Of a DNA stretch of 64,000 bases, positions 8,514-17,323 are shown in pieces. The first letter of the stretch is position 1. Every line of letters starts with the position of its first letter. The DNA comes from DATJGR01 sp041739525 (lineage in GTDB: Bacteria > Pseudomonadota > Gammaproteobacteria > Pseudomonadales > Azotimanducaceae), in the NCBI GenBank assembly GCA_041739525.1, contig JBGSNQ010000111.1, forward strand, positions 1 through 64,000, given 5' to 3'. A model generated the notes under the pieces. It did no database searches. It worked only from the letters and a program-made list of their open reading frames with translations, and had not been told where the DNA came from. A program made the translations under genes and the position numbers.

Positions 8514-9641
8514 ATGAAGGGACCGTTAGACGGACTATTGGTGGTGGCGTTGGAGCAGGCGGTTGCGGCGCCGATGGCGTCGTGTCGGCTGGCAGACGCG
8601 GGTGCGAGGGTGATCAAGATAGAACGCCCTGAAGGCGATTTCGCGCGTGGTTACGATCGTGCGGCGAACGGTGGTTCCTCGTACTTCGCGTGGCTCAATC
8701 GCGGCAAGGAATCGTTGGTACTCGATATCAAGGAGGCGGACGACGCAGCGCTGCTGCATCGGATATTGGGCAACGCCGACGTTTTCATTCAAAACCTCGC
8801 GGCGGGCGCAGCCGAGCGCGCCGGATTCGGGTCGGCAGATTTGCGTGCAAGATACCCACGATTGGTCACCTGCGATATCTCGGGTTACGGCGAAGACGGG
8901 CCGTATTCGCAAATGAAGGCTTACGACTTGCTGGTGCAAGCGGAGTCCGGACTCGCCGCTGCATCGGGGCCGGCGGGTGCGCCCGCGCGAATCGGCGTGT
9001 CGGTGTGCGACATCGCGACCGGCATCAGCGCGGCACTCGCGATTCACGAGGCGTTGTGGCGGCGTGAGCAGACCGGTCGAGGCGAGGGTGTACGTCTCTC
9101 CTTGTTCGATGTGATGGCTGAGTGGATGACCGTGCCTCTGCTGCATCACGATTATCTCGGCAAGGCGCCGGCAAACGTCGGGATGGCGCATCCAACGGTG
9201 GCGCCATACGGCGCGTTCGTGAGCGCGGACGGCCAGACGCTGTTGATCTCGATCCAGAACGACCGCGAGTGGCGCAGTTTTGCGAGCCGGGTGCTCGGTG
9301 ACGATGCGCTAGGCACGGATGCGCGATTTGCGACGAACGGCGACCGCGTGCTGAACCGAACTCAACTGGACGCTCGGATTCAGGAGTGGTTCGGCGCGAC
9401 GCAGCGCAGCGCAATCGTTGCGGCATTGCTCGACGCTCAGATCGCTTTCGGCACGGTGAACGAGGTAGCCGGTTTGTCGTCGCATCCGCAGTTGCGACGT
9501 GCGCAGATCGACAGCGGCTATGGTCCGGTGCGCATGCCGGCGCACCCGATGCGGGCATCGGATTGGCCTGTATACCGCGCCATTCCAGACGTTGGCGAAA
9601 ACTCGCAGGGAATCCGGCTCGAATTCGGAGCCGGCAAGTGA
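8514..9641 (+). CDS. CaiB/BaiF family (class III) CoA-transferase
   Basis: This is a 375-aa family III CoA-transferase. N-terminal LDGLLVVALEQAVAAP, then GARVIKIERPEGD and WLNRGKESLVLD are characteristic. AYDLLVQAESG carries the probable nucleophilic Asp (D138) that forms the mixed anhydride. It moves CoA between carboxylic acids by a ternary-complex mechanism. ATG 8514 is used; a GTG at 8502 directly after the dehydrogenase stop is an alternative coupled start. The stop overlaps the GTG of the hot-dog dehydratase (GTGA), so the three genes form one translational chain. Confidence 0.92.
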   Translation: MKGPLDGLLVVALEQAVAAPMASCRLADAGARVIKIERPEGDFARGYDRAANGGSSYFAWLNRGKESLVLDIKEADDAALLHRILGNADVFIQNLAAGAAERAGFGSADLRARYPRLVTCDISGYGEDGPYSQMKAYDLLVQAESGLAAASGPAGAPARIGVSVCDIATGISAALAIHEALWRREQTGRGEGVRLSLFDVMAEWMTVPLLHHDYLGKAPANVGMAHPTVAPYGAFVSADGQTLLISIQNDREWRSFASRVLGDDALGTDARFATNGDRVLNRTQLDARIQEWFGATQRSAIVAALLDAQIAFGTVNEVAGLSSHPQLRRAQIDSGYGPVRMPAHPMRASDWPVYRAIPDVGENSQGIRLEFGAGK

Positions 9642-10468
9642 CGAGCTTGAAAGATTGGGTGGGCCGTGCGACTGAGTTGAGCTGTTGGCTCGATCCGTGG
9701 CGAGCGCAGGCGTTGCATGCAACGCTCGATTCGACAGAAGCGGATCCACGGGAGGGTACGGCGTTGCCGCCGGGCTGGCAGTGGATCTACTTCCTCGACA
9801 CCACCCGGTCCGGTGAACTAGGGCCGGACGGACATCCGCGACGCGGCGGATTCGTGCCGCCCGTGCAGCTGCCACGCCGCATGTGGGCAGGTAGCAGGCT
9901 CGAGTTCCTCGCACCGCTGGAGCTGGGCGAAGTAGCGACGCGTGTTTCGCGCATCACGGCCGTGGAAGAGAAGAGCGGCAAATCCGGGGCTCTGTGTTTC
10001 GTGACGGTCCAACACGAGATACGAGGACGCGCGGGCATCGCCATACGCGAGCAGCAGGACATCGTATATCGGGAGGCGACGACGGGTGGAACACCGCCCG
10101 CGCCGCAAGCGCCAAACGATGCGATCTGGCGGCGCGAGTGGTTGTTCGATGCGCCGCGCTTGTTCCGTTATTCGGCGCTCACGTTCAACAGTCATCGCAT
10201 TCACTACGATCGGGAGTATGCGATGCACGAAGAGGGTTATTCGGGGCTCGTCGTGCACGGCCCCTTGCTGGCGACGCTGATGCTCGAACTGGTTCGCGCG
10301 AATCATCCAGGACGTTCATTGCGCCAGTTCGAGTTCCGGGCGCTTGCGCCGGTGTTCGACGGGCAGCGAATCGAGGCGTGCGGCAAACCGAACGGCGATC
10401 GAATCGACGTGTGGATCCGCGGTGCTTCGGGGTCGATGCATCAGCGCGGCAGCGTCGTGCTTGGTTAG
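9638..10468 (+). CDS. FAS1-like/MaoC hot-dog dehydratase (HTD2, mesaconyl-C4-CoA hydratase-like)
   Basis: This 276-aa double-hot-dog protein starts at GTG 9638, overlapping the CoA-transferase stop. The first half (about 1-130) is the FAS1-like dehydratase domain. The second half holds the hydratase signature LTFNSHRIHYD at residues 181-191, followed by GYSGLVVHGPLLATLM, where the family places its catalytic His and Asp/Glu. It would add or remove water at a 3-hydroxyacyl-/enoyl-CoA. Together with the CoA-transferase and CoA-ester lyase this resembles the mesaconyl-C4-CoA hydratase step; that pathway call is inference. Confidence 0.85.
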   Translation: MTSLKDWVGRATELSCWLDPWRAQALHATLDSTEADPREGTALPPGWQWIYFLDTTRSGELGPDGHPRRGGFVPPVQLPRRMWAGSRLEFLAPLELGEVATRVSRITAVEEKSGKSGALCFVTVQHEIRGRAGIAIREQQDIVYREATTGGTPPAPQAPNDAIWRREWLFDAPRLFRYSALTFNSHRIHYDREYAMHEEGYSGLVVHGPLLATLMLELVRANHPGRSLRQFEFRALAPVFDGQRIEACGKPNGDRIDVWIRGASGSMHQRGSVVLG

Positions 10469-10518
10469 GCGGTTCTGCGCTGCTATCGTCGGATCGTCGC
10501 TTAGAGGGAACACGCACC

Positions 10519-10797
10519 ATGCCGACGAAGCAGGACGACCACGGACTAACGAATCACGAGATCACCATTTGTCTGGCCGGCGGCGCAATTCTCGGGCCGT
10601 TCAGAGCCACGTGGAGCCGCGAGATCACGAGCGACGTTCGAGAACTCACGAAAGACTACGACGCGTTCCTGCAGGGCACGAAGCAGGCGCGCTTCAAGTA
10701 TCACCTTCACGATCAGGACAAACGCGTGTCGCATACGCTGATTCTGAAGTTCGAACAGGTGACGGGGATTTACGACCGCGTTGCGCTGAAGGGCTAG
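10519..10797 (+). CDS. Hypothetical 92-aa protein
   Basis: This small soluble protein starts at ATG 10519 with GAGGGAA twelve bases upstream. The sequence alternates short strands (HEITICLAGGAILGPF, ARFKYHLHD, SHTLILKFEQ), compatible with a small beta barrel or sandwich. It has no signal, one cysteine and no motif I recognise. It sits between the dehydratase and the hydrolase with 10 bp to the latter, so it is probably part of the same transcript. Codon use matches its neighbours. Confidence 0.65.
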   Translation: MPTKQDDHGLTNHEITICLAGGAILGPFRATWSREITSDVRELTKDYDAFLQGTKQARFKYHLHDQDKRVSHTLILKFEQVTGIYDRVALKG

Positions 10798-10807
10798 GTG
10801 CGCAGCG

Positions 10808-11611
10808 ATGCCGTTCGTGCAACTCGGTCGATTGAAGGCTTACTACGAGCGTGCGGGCAACGGATCGCGGTTGCTGTTCGTGAGCGGTAGCGGCGGCGAC
10901 TTGCGCGCAAAGCCGGGCGTGTTCGAATCGCCGCTGGCGCGTGCATTCGATCTGCTTGCATACGATCAACGTGGGCTGGGCCAAACGGACAAACCGGCTG
11001 GACCGTACTCGATGCAGGACTACGCTGACGACGCAGCTAAGCTGCTCGACGCGCTGGATTGGCGCGACGCGTTGGTGATGGGCGTATCGTTCGGCGGAAT
11101 GGTCGCGCAGGAAATTGCGCTGCGGCATCCACACCGCGTGTCGAAGTTGGTGCTTGCGTGCACCAGTTCCGGTGGAGCGGGTGGTGCCAGCTATCCGTTG
11201 CACCAAATTGCGGACATGCCGATCGAGGATCGGATTCTGTTGCAGATGTCGATCAGCGATACGAGGCAGAACGCGGATTGGCAGCGCGCTCATCCCGAGG
11301 CGGTCGAACGAGCGCTGGCGTTCGGGAGATCGGCAGCGCAGTTGGGCGCGGACGAGCCGTCGCGGCGAGCGGGTGCGGCGTTGCAGCTCGACGCGCGAAG
11401 CCGGCACGATACGTGGGATCGATTGCCCGAACTTCGCATGCCGGTGCTTCTGTGCGCAGGCAAGTACGACGGGATCGCGCCGATGGCGAACATGCGGGCA
11501 ATGGCGGATCGTATTCCGGCATCCGAGTTGCGCACCTACGAAGGCGGCCATCTATTCCTGATTCAGGACCGCTCCGCTTACGCAGAAGTAGTCGAGTGGC
11601 TGCGGAACTGA
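10808..11611 (+). CDS. Alpha/beta hydrolase
   Basis: This is a 267-aa alpha/beta-hydrolase-fold enzyme. The triad is visible: nucleophile Ser94 in GVSFGGM, Asp221 in KYDGIAP and His248 in EGGHLFL. The oxyanion segment is SGSGGD near residue 25, and the DQRGLGQTDKP strand-loop is typical of the carboxylesterase/C-C-hydrolase branch. It would hydrolyse an ester, lactone or C-C bond of a catabolic intermediate. It closes the plus-strand catabolic group and is followed by a strong intrinsic terminator at 11708-11764. Confidence 0.9.
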   Translation: MPFVQLGRLKAYYERAGNGSRLLFVSGSGGDLRAKPGVFESPLARAFDLLAYDQRGLGQTDKPAGPYSMQDYADDAAKLLDALDWRDALVMGVSFGGMVAQEIALRHPHRVSKLVLACTSSGGAGGASYPLHQIADMPIEDRILLQMSISDTRQNADWQRAHPEAVERALAFGRSAAQLGADEPSRRAGAALQLDARSRHDTWDRLPELRMPVLLCAGKYDGIAPMANMRAMADRIPASELRTYEGGHLFLIQDRSAYAEVVEWLRN

Positions 11612-11707
11612 ACGAACGGAACTTCTGATCGCCGGCGCGGACTAACTAATCGACTGTGGGGACTCGAGCGAAAGTCGAGTATTGAACGCCCACAGCACCG
11701 GTTCCCC

Positions 11708-11764
11708 GCCCCGGCGACTCTATCTTCTCCCTCTTCCCAATCCCCACTGTCGCCGGGGCTTTTT
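11708..11764 (+). terminator. Rho-independent terminator with long loop
   Basis: A perfect 11-bp inverted repeat (GCCCCGGCGAC at 11708-11718, GTCGCCGGGGC at 11749-11759) is followed directly by TTTTT. The loop is 30 nt and almost pure pyrimidine with little self-pairing. It ends the transcript of the alpha/beta hydrolase group and separates it from the minus-strand genes. Confidence 0.85.
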
Positions 11765-11767
11765 GCC

Positions 11768-12082
11768 CTACAGGATTTCTTGATCGCGATCGGTGTCGAC
11801 CGCGATGGTCTGAATGGCGGATCGTTGTATCAGCCATCGGCCGACATAGAAGACGGCAATGTGGCAAACGAGGATTGCCGCGAATGCGGTAAACAGGATT
11901 TGCCAACCGCTCGCGCCAACCCACCACCACAACATGCCCCATGCTGCCAACGGGAGGGCGAGTCGTTCCAGTGCCGCTGACCTCGAGTCCCGGTCGCGCC
12001 AGGCGTCGAACACTGCGTACAGTGCGCCGAACACTTCGACGGTCACGGGCACGGCCGCGACGAACGCGATCAGCTCCTTCAT
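11768..12082 (-). CDS. Small integral membrane protein coupled to the PEP dikinase
   Basis: This is a 104-aa protein with three hydrophobic stretches, about residues 4-26, 43-58 and 60-84, and a Trp-rich turn (AAWGMLWWWVGASGW). The tail TDRDQEIL is hydrophilic. ATG at 12082 overlaps the last codons of the upstream dikinase gene by four bases (ATGA), so the two are translationally coupled. I do not recognise a family. The coupling suggests it works with the dikinase, perhaps by bringing it to the membrane or handling its substrate; that is inference. Confidence 0.72.
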   Translation of the reverse strand: MKELIAFVAAVPVTVEVFGALYAVFDAWRDRDSRSAALERLALPLAAWGMLWWWVGASGWQILFTAFAAILVCHIAVFYVGRWLIQRSAIQTIAVDTDRDQEIL

Positions 12083-14643
12083 GGCCGGGTGTCTCCGGCA
12101 TCCATTTCCGCCAACAGAAACGCTTTGCCTTGTGTTGCATCGACGCAAATGCGTTGACCGTTGCGCAATACCTCCATGACGCCATCGACGTCGACCAGGC
12201 AAGGGATGCCGAGTTCGCGCGCAATCGTGCCGGCGTGCGAGAGGTAGCTACCGGTTTCGACGACGACCGCAGCGGCGCCGAGGAACAGTGGTGTCCAGGC
12301 GGGGTCTGTGTACGGCGCAACGAGAATCTCGCCGGCTCTGATTTCGCCATCTGTCGCCGGATCGAATACCAGGCGAACTGTGCCCTCCGCGATTCCGGGG
12401 CTGGCGCATTGACCCTCTAAAACACCGACTCCGCGTTGCGGCGGGTGATAGTCGACGTTCACCGTGAGCGGTGGTTGAGTGCGGTTGCGACGCATATGCG
12501 TCAACCGACGACCCCGGATGCGCGCCTGTTGCGTTGGGGCAGGAATCGGATCGCGCTGCAGCGCCGATACCTCATCCCATGTGAGATAGAAGATGTCGTC
12601 GGCGCATTTCAGCGCGCCCTGCTCGAGCAGCTGCTGCTCCATCGCGAGCACCTTCGCGCGCACGGTTGCGAATGCGAGCATCGTGTAGTGGCGAGTGTTT
12701 TCGCGCAGTGCAGCGTAGTAGCGGATGCGGCGGACGAGCCATCGCGCGGCGAATCGTTTCGCGCGACCCGTCAGCGCGGTGTCCAGTGCCCTTTCTGCCT
12801 GGGAGTTGCGGATCTCGGCTTGCACGGAGAGGGGCTCAGTGAAACCTTCGCGGAGCAGGTTGCGGATCATGACAAATAGAGGTGTCGGATCTTCCCGCCA
12901 GCGCGGTGCCGCGAGTTCTACCTCGCGCGTGCCTCGATGACCGTAGTCGGCTATGAATGCTTCGAAGGATGCAACGAACGGCGCCGCAGCCGGGTGCACG
13001 GCGAGTTGATTCGGCAATTCTTCGAGCCGATCAGACTGCATCAGTTGGCGAATTGCCGGCGTTTGTTCAGCGACCAGCGCCGTTTGCCGCAATTGATCGA
13101 TCAATCGGGTGGAAAGCATGTCGCGCGTGCCGGCGCAAAGCGGGGCGATTTGGGCGAGGTCAAAGCTCGGCGCGAATCGGCGCAGGTACCAGCGCAAGGC
13201 GGCGTGCAGGAAGAAGTAGCGCGTCGAGGAGATGTTTGCTTGAAACGGAAACTGCGAGGCCGCGGCAAACGGATGGGGGCCGAGCAGGAGTTGACGGAGC
13301 GTATCCAGCGCATCGAGTTTCGGGTTGGCGAGCATCGTGTCGCAGCGCTTGCGGAAATCCGCGAGGGTGATGAACGGCATGTGCCGGCTGCGAACCCATA
13401 GCAGACCCGTGGACACATACGCGATGGCAAGGAACCCAACGATTGCACTAAGGCGCGACCAATTCAGTCGATAGTCACTGCGCTCGCTCTTCAGAAGCAG
13501 AAGCTCGACCAGTTCGGTGTCGGAAACGTGCAGGGGTACCCAGCGTCGCATACTGTCGAAATTCAAGTAGTAGCGACCGTCGATGAACTGACCGAAGCGA
13601 GGGAGCACTCGACGCACGATGTCGACCGTCAGCGGTGTCAATGCGTCGGTGAAATTCTCGAGGATCGGCTTGAACGCGACCCACCGCCCGTCGGGCGGAG
13701 TCGGTTCGCGCGTGTGCGTGCTGATCGGTCGTGACTGCAAGAGAAACAGCGAACCGTTGGCGATTGCCCATTCCACGTCTTGCGGCGCACCTCGTTCCGA
13801 TTCGCAGGCGGCTGCTAGTTCCGCTACTGCTCGCAGCTGAGCATCGTTCAGGGTTGCGGTGCGCTGCTGGTGGCGGGGGACCGGTTGCAGCCGGGTGCCG
13901 ACCGGGTCGAGAAGGTCTTCCGCGACCTTGAAGCGCTTGCTGCCAAGGCGCCGTTCGATCAGTTCGTGCGTTGTACGACGCAGAACATAGCAATCAGGTG
14001 TGACGCGCCCGTCGACGAGGGCCGCGCCGAGCCCCCAGCATGATTCGATCACCATCGCATCGCGTCGGCGTCCGGTTGGATCCTTTGTGAACGAAACTCC
14101 GGAAACCTCCGACGCGACCATCAACTGCACGATTACGGCCATGCGAACTGGCTCGTTCAAGCCGATCTGGCTGCGATAGCTCTGCACCTCATCGCTCCAG
14201 GCGGACAACCAGCAGTCGACGACGCGCTGCTCGAGATCGGCGCGCTCGACGTAGTAATAGGTCGCGTGCTGACCTGCAAAACTGCTGGCTTTGCCGTCTT
14301 CTCCAACGGCGGAGCTGCGCACGACACACGTTGGGGATCTCCCGTTGGCTGAAGGCAACTCGGAGAATGCCTGCTGCACCTGGCGCGCGAAGTCGGTATC
14401 CAACGGGAGCGCGCGCAAGCGCGCCAAAGTCTCGCCGTTGGGGATCGCTCCTGGGTCGCCCGTTGACGAATCGCCGAGGTCGAGCCCGTGGCGCTCGAAG
14501 TGCTCCACAAAAGCGTCGGTCACGATGACGAACCCATCCGGCACGTTGTGCCGAACGGCTAGTTCACCGAGGGTCGCCGCTTTTGCGCCGACCTGATCGA
14601 TGCCGCGCGTCGCGGCGGCGTTGAGTCGGACGATGTGACTCAT
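12079..14643 (-). CDS. PEP/pyruvate-binding dikinase-like phosphotransferase (rifampin phosphotransferase-like layout)
   Basis: This 854-aa protein begins with an ATP-grasp-like PPDK N-domain (about 1-310, starting QVGAKAATLGEL). A long middle domain (about 320-740) is unlike PEP synthase. It ends with the swivelling phosphohistidine domain, where SHAGTIARELG supplies the phosphorylated His (about residue 803). The C-terminal PEP-binding TIM barrel of true PEP synthase is absent. This order (ATP domain, variable substrate domain, terminal His domain, 850-870 aa) is that of rifampin phosphotransferases, which transfer the beta-phosphate of ATP to an acceptor. The acceptor here is unknown. Confidence 0.8.
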   Translation of the reverse strand: MSHIVRLNAAATRGIDQVGAKAATLGELAVRHNVPDGFVIVTDAFVEHFERHGLDLGDSSTGDPGAIPNGETLARLRALPLDTDFARQVQQAFSELPSANGRSPTCVVRSSAVGEDGKASSFAGQHATYYYVERADLEQRVVDCWLSAWSDEVQSYRSQIGLNEPVRMAVIVQLMVASEVSGVSFTKDPTGRRRDAMVIESCWGLGAALVDGRVTPDCYVLRRTTHELIERRLGSKRFKVAEDLLDPVGTRLQPVPRHQQRTATLNDAQLRAVAELAAACESERGAPQDVEWAIANGSLFLLQSRPISTHTREPTPPDGRWVAFKPILENFTDALTPLTVDIVRRVLPRFGQFIDGRYYLNFDSMRRWVPLHVSDTELVELLLLKSERSDYRLNWSRLSAIVGFLAIAYVSTGLLWVRSRHMPFITLADFRKRCDTMLANPKLDALDTLRQLLLGPHPFAAASQFPFQANISSTRYFFLHAALRWYLRRFAPSFDLAQIAPLCAGTRDMLSTRLIDQLRQTALVAEQTPAIRQLMQSDRLEELPNQLAVHPAAAPFVASFEAFIADYGHRGTREVELAAPRWREDPTPLFVMIRNLLREGFTEPLSVQAEIRNSQAERALDTALTGRAKRFAARWLVRRIRYYAALRENTRHYTMLAFATVRAKVLAMEQQLLEQGALKCADDIFYLTWDEVSALQRDPIPAPTQQARIRGRRLTHMRRNRTQPPLTVNVDYHPPQRGVGVLEGQCASPGIAEGTVRLVFDPATDGEIRAGEILVAPYTDPAWTPLFLGAAAVVVETGSYLSHAGTIARELGIPCLVDVDGVMEVLRNGQRICVDATQGKAFLLAEMDAGDTRP

Positions 14644-14729
14644 TCGATCTCGGTTGAGGTCGGCCTTGCGACCGAACGAACGCGGCAGGGCATGTGTTCG
14701 TGCATCGGTTCCTTCCAGAGAAGGCGCAG

Positions 14730-14735
14730 ATTATA
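14730..14735 (-). promoter_or_regulatory. Candidate -10 box for the dikinase operon
   Basis: On the minus strand a perfect TATAAT lies 87 bp upstream of the dikinase start codon, in an otherwise GC-rich 200-bp intergenic stretch (14644-14843). No good -35 is seen at 17 bp, so the promoter may depend on an activator. Confidence 0.35.
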
Positions 14736-14843
14736 CCGACGCGCGCCCTTCGTGCTTGCTGTTGCAGGTGAGGCGAGGAAAGGAACAGGTCTTGCTTAGT
14801 CGAGAGCCAGACGAGAGCGCTTGGCCGCGAATCGGCTTGCGGC

Positions 14844-16076
14844 TCAGCTCTCGTTTGCTGATGCGACCGCGGGCGCCGCATTCGCGCGCGCACCGACGTG
14901 CGGTCCGCCGGCCACTTCGCGATCGCTAGTCGAGCCTGGGGCTGCCGAAGGGACTTCCGGTGATGTCTCGAACACCACGTCGACCTGTTGTCGAGGCACC
15001 ACGAGTTCCTGGCCGACTGTAATGAGCGTTGCAGTCTCGGGTAAACCGGAGATCCACACCGAGCCGCCATCATCGTTGAGGATCTTCACCAGGTTGAACA
15101 CGACTCGGTTGTCGCTATCGAGCGTGCGCACGCCGATGCGGCCAGCGTCGTCGAGCGCGAGCAACGCGGGACTGATGCGATGTGCCATGACAGTATCGAT
15201 GGGAATTGCGATCTGCGTCGTCACGCCGCTACGGAGCGTGTAGGAAGGATTCGGAACCTGGATCTCCACCGGGTAGGTTCGCGTTGCAGAATCGCTCTGT
15301 TGCCCGATGAACGTCAGCGATCCCGAGACCTGCGTGCCATCGATCAATGTACCGACCGCGCTGGTTCCGAGCTTCAGTTTGTGGACGTCTCGTTCGGCGA
15401 CTCGACCGACGAGGAGCATGGGGTCGAGATCGATGATAGTGGCGCAAGGAGAGCCCGGCTGGACGAAGTCGCCGATCTCGACCTGCGTTTCCTCTACTAG
15501 CCCGGCAAAAGGCGCGCGCACCTGGGTGTGAGCGAGCTCGATGGTTGCATGTTCGACCTGGGCCTCGGCGGTCGCCAAGCGCGCCTTCGTGGTCGCCGTC
15601 ATCGTCTCGGAGATGAGACCCTGCTTCGCGAGTTTGACGCTGCCCTCGTATTCGATTCGAGCCTGATTCAGGGCCTGCCGACCCTCTTCAAGCTTTGCCG
15701 CGCGGTCCTGCGTGGAGATCCGGCAAAGCACTTGCCCGGTTTCGACACGTTGACCCCGTTCGACCGCGCGTGCCACCACGGTGCCACCGGTTTCAGCTTT
15801 GACTACGACCGTGCGTTTGTTCTCGGTACGACCGCGTATGGGGACCACATCCGTCTGCGATTCCGCCTGGATCACGCGTGCGCGGACTCGTGTCATCCGC
15901 TTGTCTTCGCCGCTAGCGCTCAACTCGTTGTTCAGCTCGGCGAGGGTGCCCTGGTGCTTGGGGGCAGAGTGTCCGAATTGTCCGGACACTAACCAGAGCG
16001 CGATCAACGCGGTGATCGCCATGGCGATGACATAGGTGCGGCGCACGATGGATACCAGCAGTTGGTCGAGCGGCAA
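14844..16076 (-). CDS. RND-type efflux periplasmic adaptor (HlyD/MFP family)
   Basis: This 410-aa protein has one N-terminal membrane anchor at about residues 14-32 and then a periplasmic adaptor. It has a lipoyl half (VVVKAETGGTVVARAVERGQ), a helical hairpin rich in Ala/Glu (LNQARIEYEGSVKLAKQG), and the second lipoyl half VRAPFAGLVEETQVEIGDFV. The beta-barrel follows. Such adaptors connect an inner-membrane pump to an outer-membrane channel. Neither an RND pump nor a TolC-like gene is in the flanking DNA, so the partner must lie elsewhere. The sequence ends in an Ala/Ser-rich tail. Confidence 0.88.
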   Translation of the reverse strand: MPLDQLLVSIVRRTYVIAMAITALIALWLVSGQFGHSAPKHQGTLAELNNELSASGEDKRMTRVRARVIQAESQTDVVPIRGRTENKRTVVVKAETGGTVVARAVERGQRVETGQVLCRISTQDRAAKLEEGRQALNQARIEYEGSVKLAKQGLISETMTATTKARLATAEAQVEHATIELAHTQVRAPFAGLVEETQVEIGDFVQPGSPCATIIDLDPMLLVGRVAERDVHKLKLGTSAVGTLIDGTQVSGSLTFIGQQSDSATRTYPVEIQVPNPSYTLRSGVTTQIAIPIDTVMAHRISPALLALDDAGRIGVRTLDSDNRVVFNLVKILNDDGGSVWISGLPETATLITVGQELVVPRQQVDVVFETSPEVPSAAPGSTSDREVAGGPHVGARANAAPAVASANES

Positions 16077-16187
16077 ACGCTACGAAAAGTAACAGGAAGC
16101 GATGACTTAGTCACGCTCCATTAGGGTGCGATTGTCCAGATGGGCTGTGCGCCACAACCCATCCGGTAGATCGATCGACGTCTGAAC

Positions 16188-16799
16188 TCAGGCTTTGACG
16201 CTGGGTCGAGCCGCCATCCGGTCGTACCAAGCCTGGATGTTCTTGTTCTTGTCGTTGAGTGGCTGACCCACTTGGGTACCGAAACTCAGGAACGAGAACA
16301 ACAGGATGTCTGCAAGCGTAAGACGGTTGCCGCAGATGAACTCACGACCGGCGATCAGGCCGTCAATCCAGGTCACCTTTTCCTGTGCCAGACGCTTGAG
16401 ACCTTCGGCTGCTTCCGGCAGCGTCGTCATGCGCGACTTGAACATCGGAAGACCTTCGCTGTAGCGGAAGCCGTTCGCGAGCGGTTCGCAGATATTGAGG
16501 TCGATGCGGCGCGTCCACATGCGTGTTTCCGCCTTCTCTTCAGGTGTACTGCCAATTAGCGGCTTCGCCGGAAACTTGTCCTCGAGATATTCGCAGATCG
16601 CGGTGATCTCACTGATATAAGCACCGTTGTCGAGCTCAAGACACGGCGAGCCACCGGCGGGGTTCTTTTTCAAATGCGGCGCCTGCCGATTTTCGCCCTT
16701 CATGATGTCGATCGACTCAGTCTGAAGAGTGATTCCTTTTTCAGCCGCGAACGTACGAACGACCTGCGGGTTCGGACCGATCGAGTTGATGAGTTTCAT
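16188..16799 (-). CDS. Glutathione S-transferase family protein
   Basis: This is a 203-aa GST. The N-terminal thioredoxin-like domain (1-80) shows NPAGGSPCLELDNG with the cis-Pro region and SEITAICEYLEDKFP, where Ser-Glu position 63-64 would bind the glutathione gamma-glutamyl group. The helical C-domain holds NRLTLADILLFSFL, the N-capping/hydrophobic-staple motif. It would conjugate or transfer glutathione in the cytoplasm, or act in ring-opening/isomerisation. It lies next to a glyoxalase I-type gene on the same strand, 63 bp apart, so a shared electrophile-detoxification role is plausible. Confidence 0.92.
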   Translation of the reverse strand: MKLINSIGPNPQVVRTFAAEKGITLQTESIDIMKGENRQAPHLKKNPAGGSPCLELDNGAYISEITAICEYLEDKFPAKPLIGSTPEEKAETRMWTRRIDLNICEPLANGFRYSEGLPMFKSRMTTLPEAAEGLKRLAQEKVTWIDGLIAGREFICGNRLTLADILLFSFLSFGTQVGQPLNDKNKNIQAWYDRMAARPSVKA

Positions 16800-16862
16800 T
16801 GTGATGTGCCCCTGATCAGCGTGTTGGTTGGTCCGGCATTGTAGCGAACCGTGCGTGACTCG

Positions 16863-17282
16863 CTACCACTCGCCGGTGTTCGGCATTTCTTTCCACGGTG
16901 ACTTGGGTGCCAGCGCTGCTCCACGCTGAAGCAATTCGATCGACACATTGTCCGGCGATCGAACGAATGCCATGCGACCGTCGCGCGGGGGACGATTGAT
17001 GATCACTCCCGCATCGAGAAGGCGTTGGCACGTTGCATAGATGTCGTCTACCGCATAGGCGAGATGTCCGAAGTTTCGACCCCCACGCAGTTGCTCGGGA
17101 TCCCAGTTGTACGTGAGCTCTACCTGGGCCGATTTGTCACCGGGGGCGGCGAGGAACACGAGCGTAAATCGACCGTTTGCGTTCTCGCTGCGACCAACTT
17201 CCTCGAGACCGAGTTTGTCGCAATAAAACGCGAGTGATGCCTCCAGATTGCTGACGCGCACCATGGTGTGCAGGTATTTCAT
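16863..17282 (-). CDS. VOC family protein, glyoxalase I (lactoylglutathione lyase)-like
   Basis: This 139-aa protein contains two beta-alpha-beta-beta-beta units. Metal ligands appear in the positions expected for glyoxalase I: His5, Glu55 (QVELTYNW), His73 (GRNFGHLAYAV) and Glu116 (SIELLQ). SLAFYCDKLGLEEV and DPEQLRGGRNFGH are also characteristic. It would convert the methylglyoxal-glutathione hemithioacetal to S-lactoylglutathione, or isomerise a related thioester. Its adjacency to a GST gene fits a glutathione-dependent detoxification pair. Confidence 0.88.
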   Translation of the reverse strand: MKYLHTMVRVSNLEASLAFYCDKLGLEEVGRSENANGRFTLVFLAAPGDKSAQVELTYNWDPEQLRGGRNFGHLAYAVDDIYATCQRLLDAGVIINRPPRDGRMAFVRSPDNVSIELLQRGAALAPKSPWKEMPNTGEW

Positions 17283-17323
17283 GGGTCCCCCTCAACGTAG
17301 GTGATCAGGGAGTTTACGGCGTC

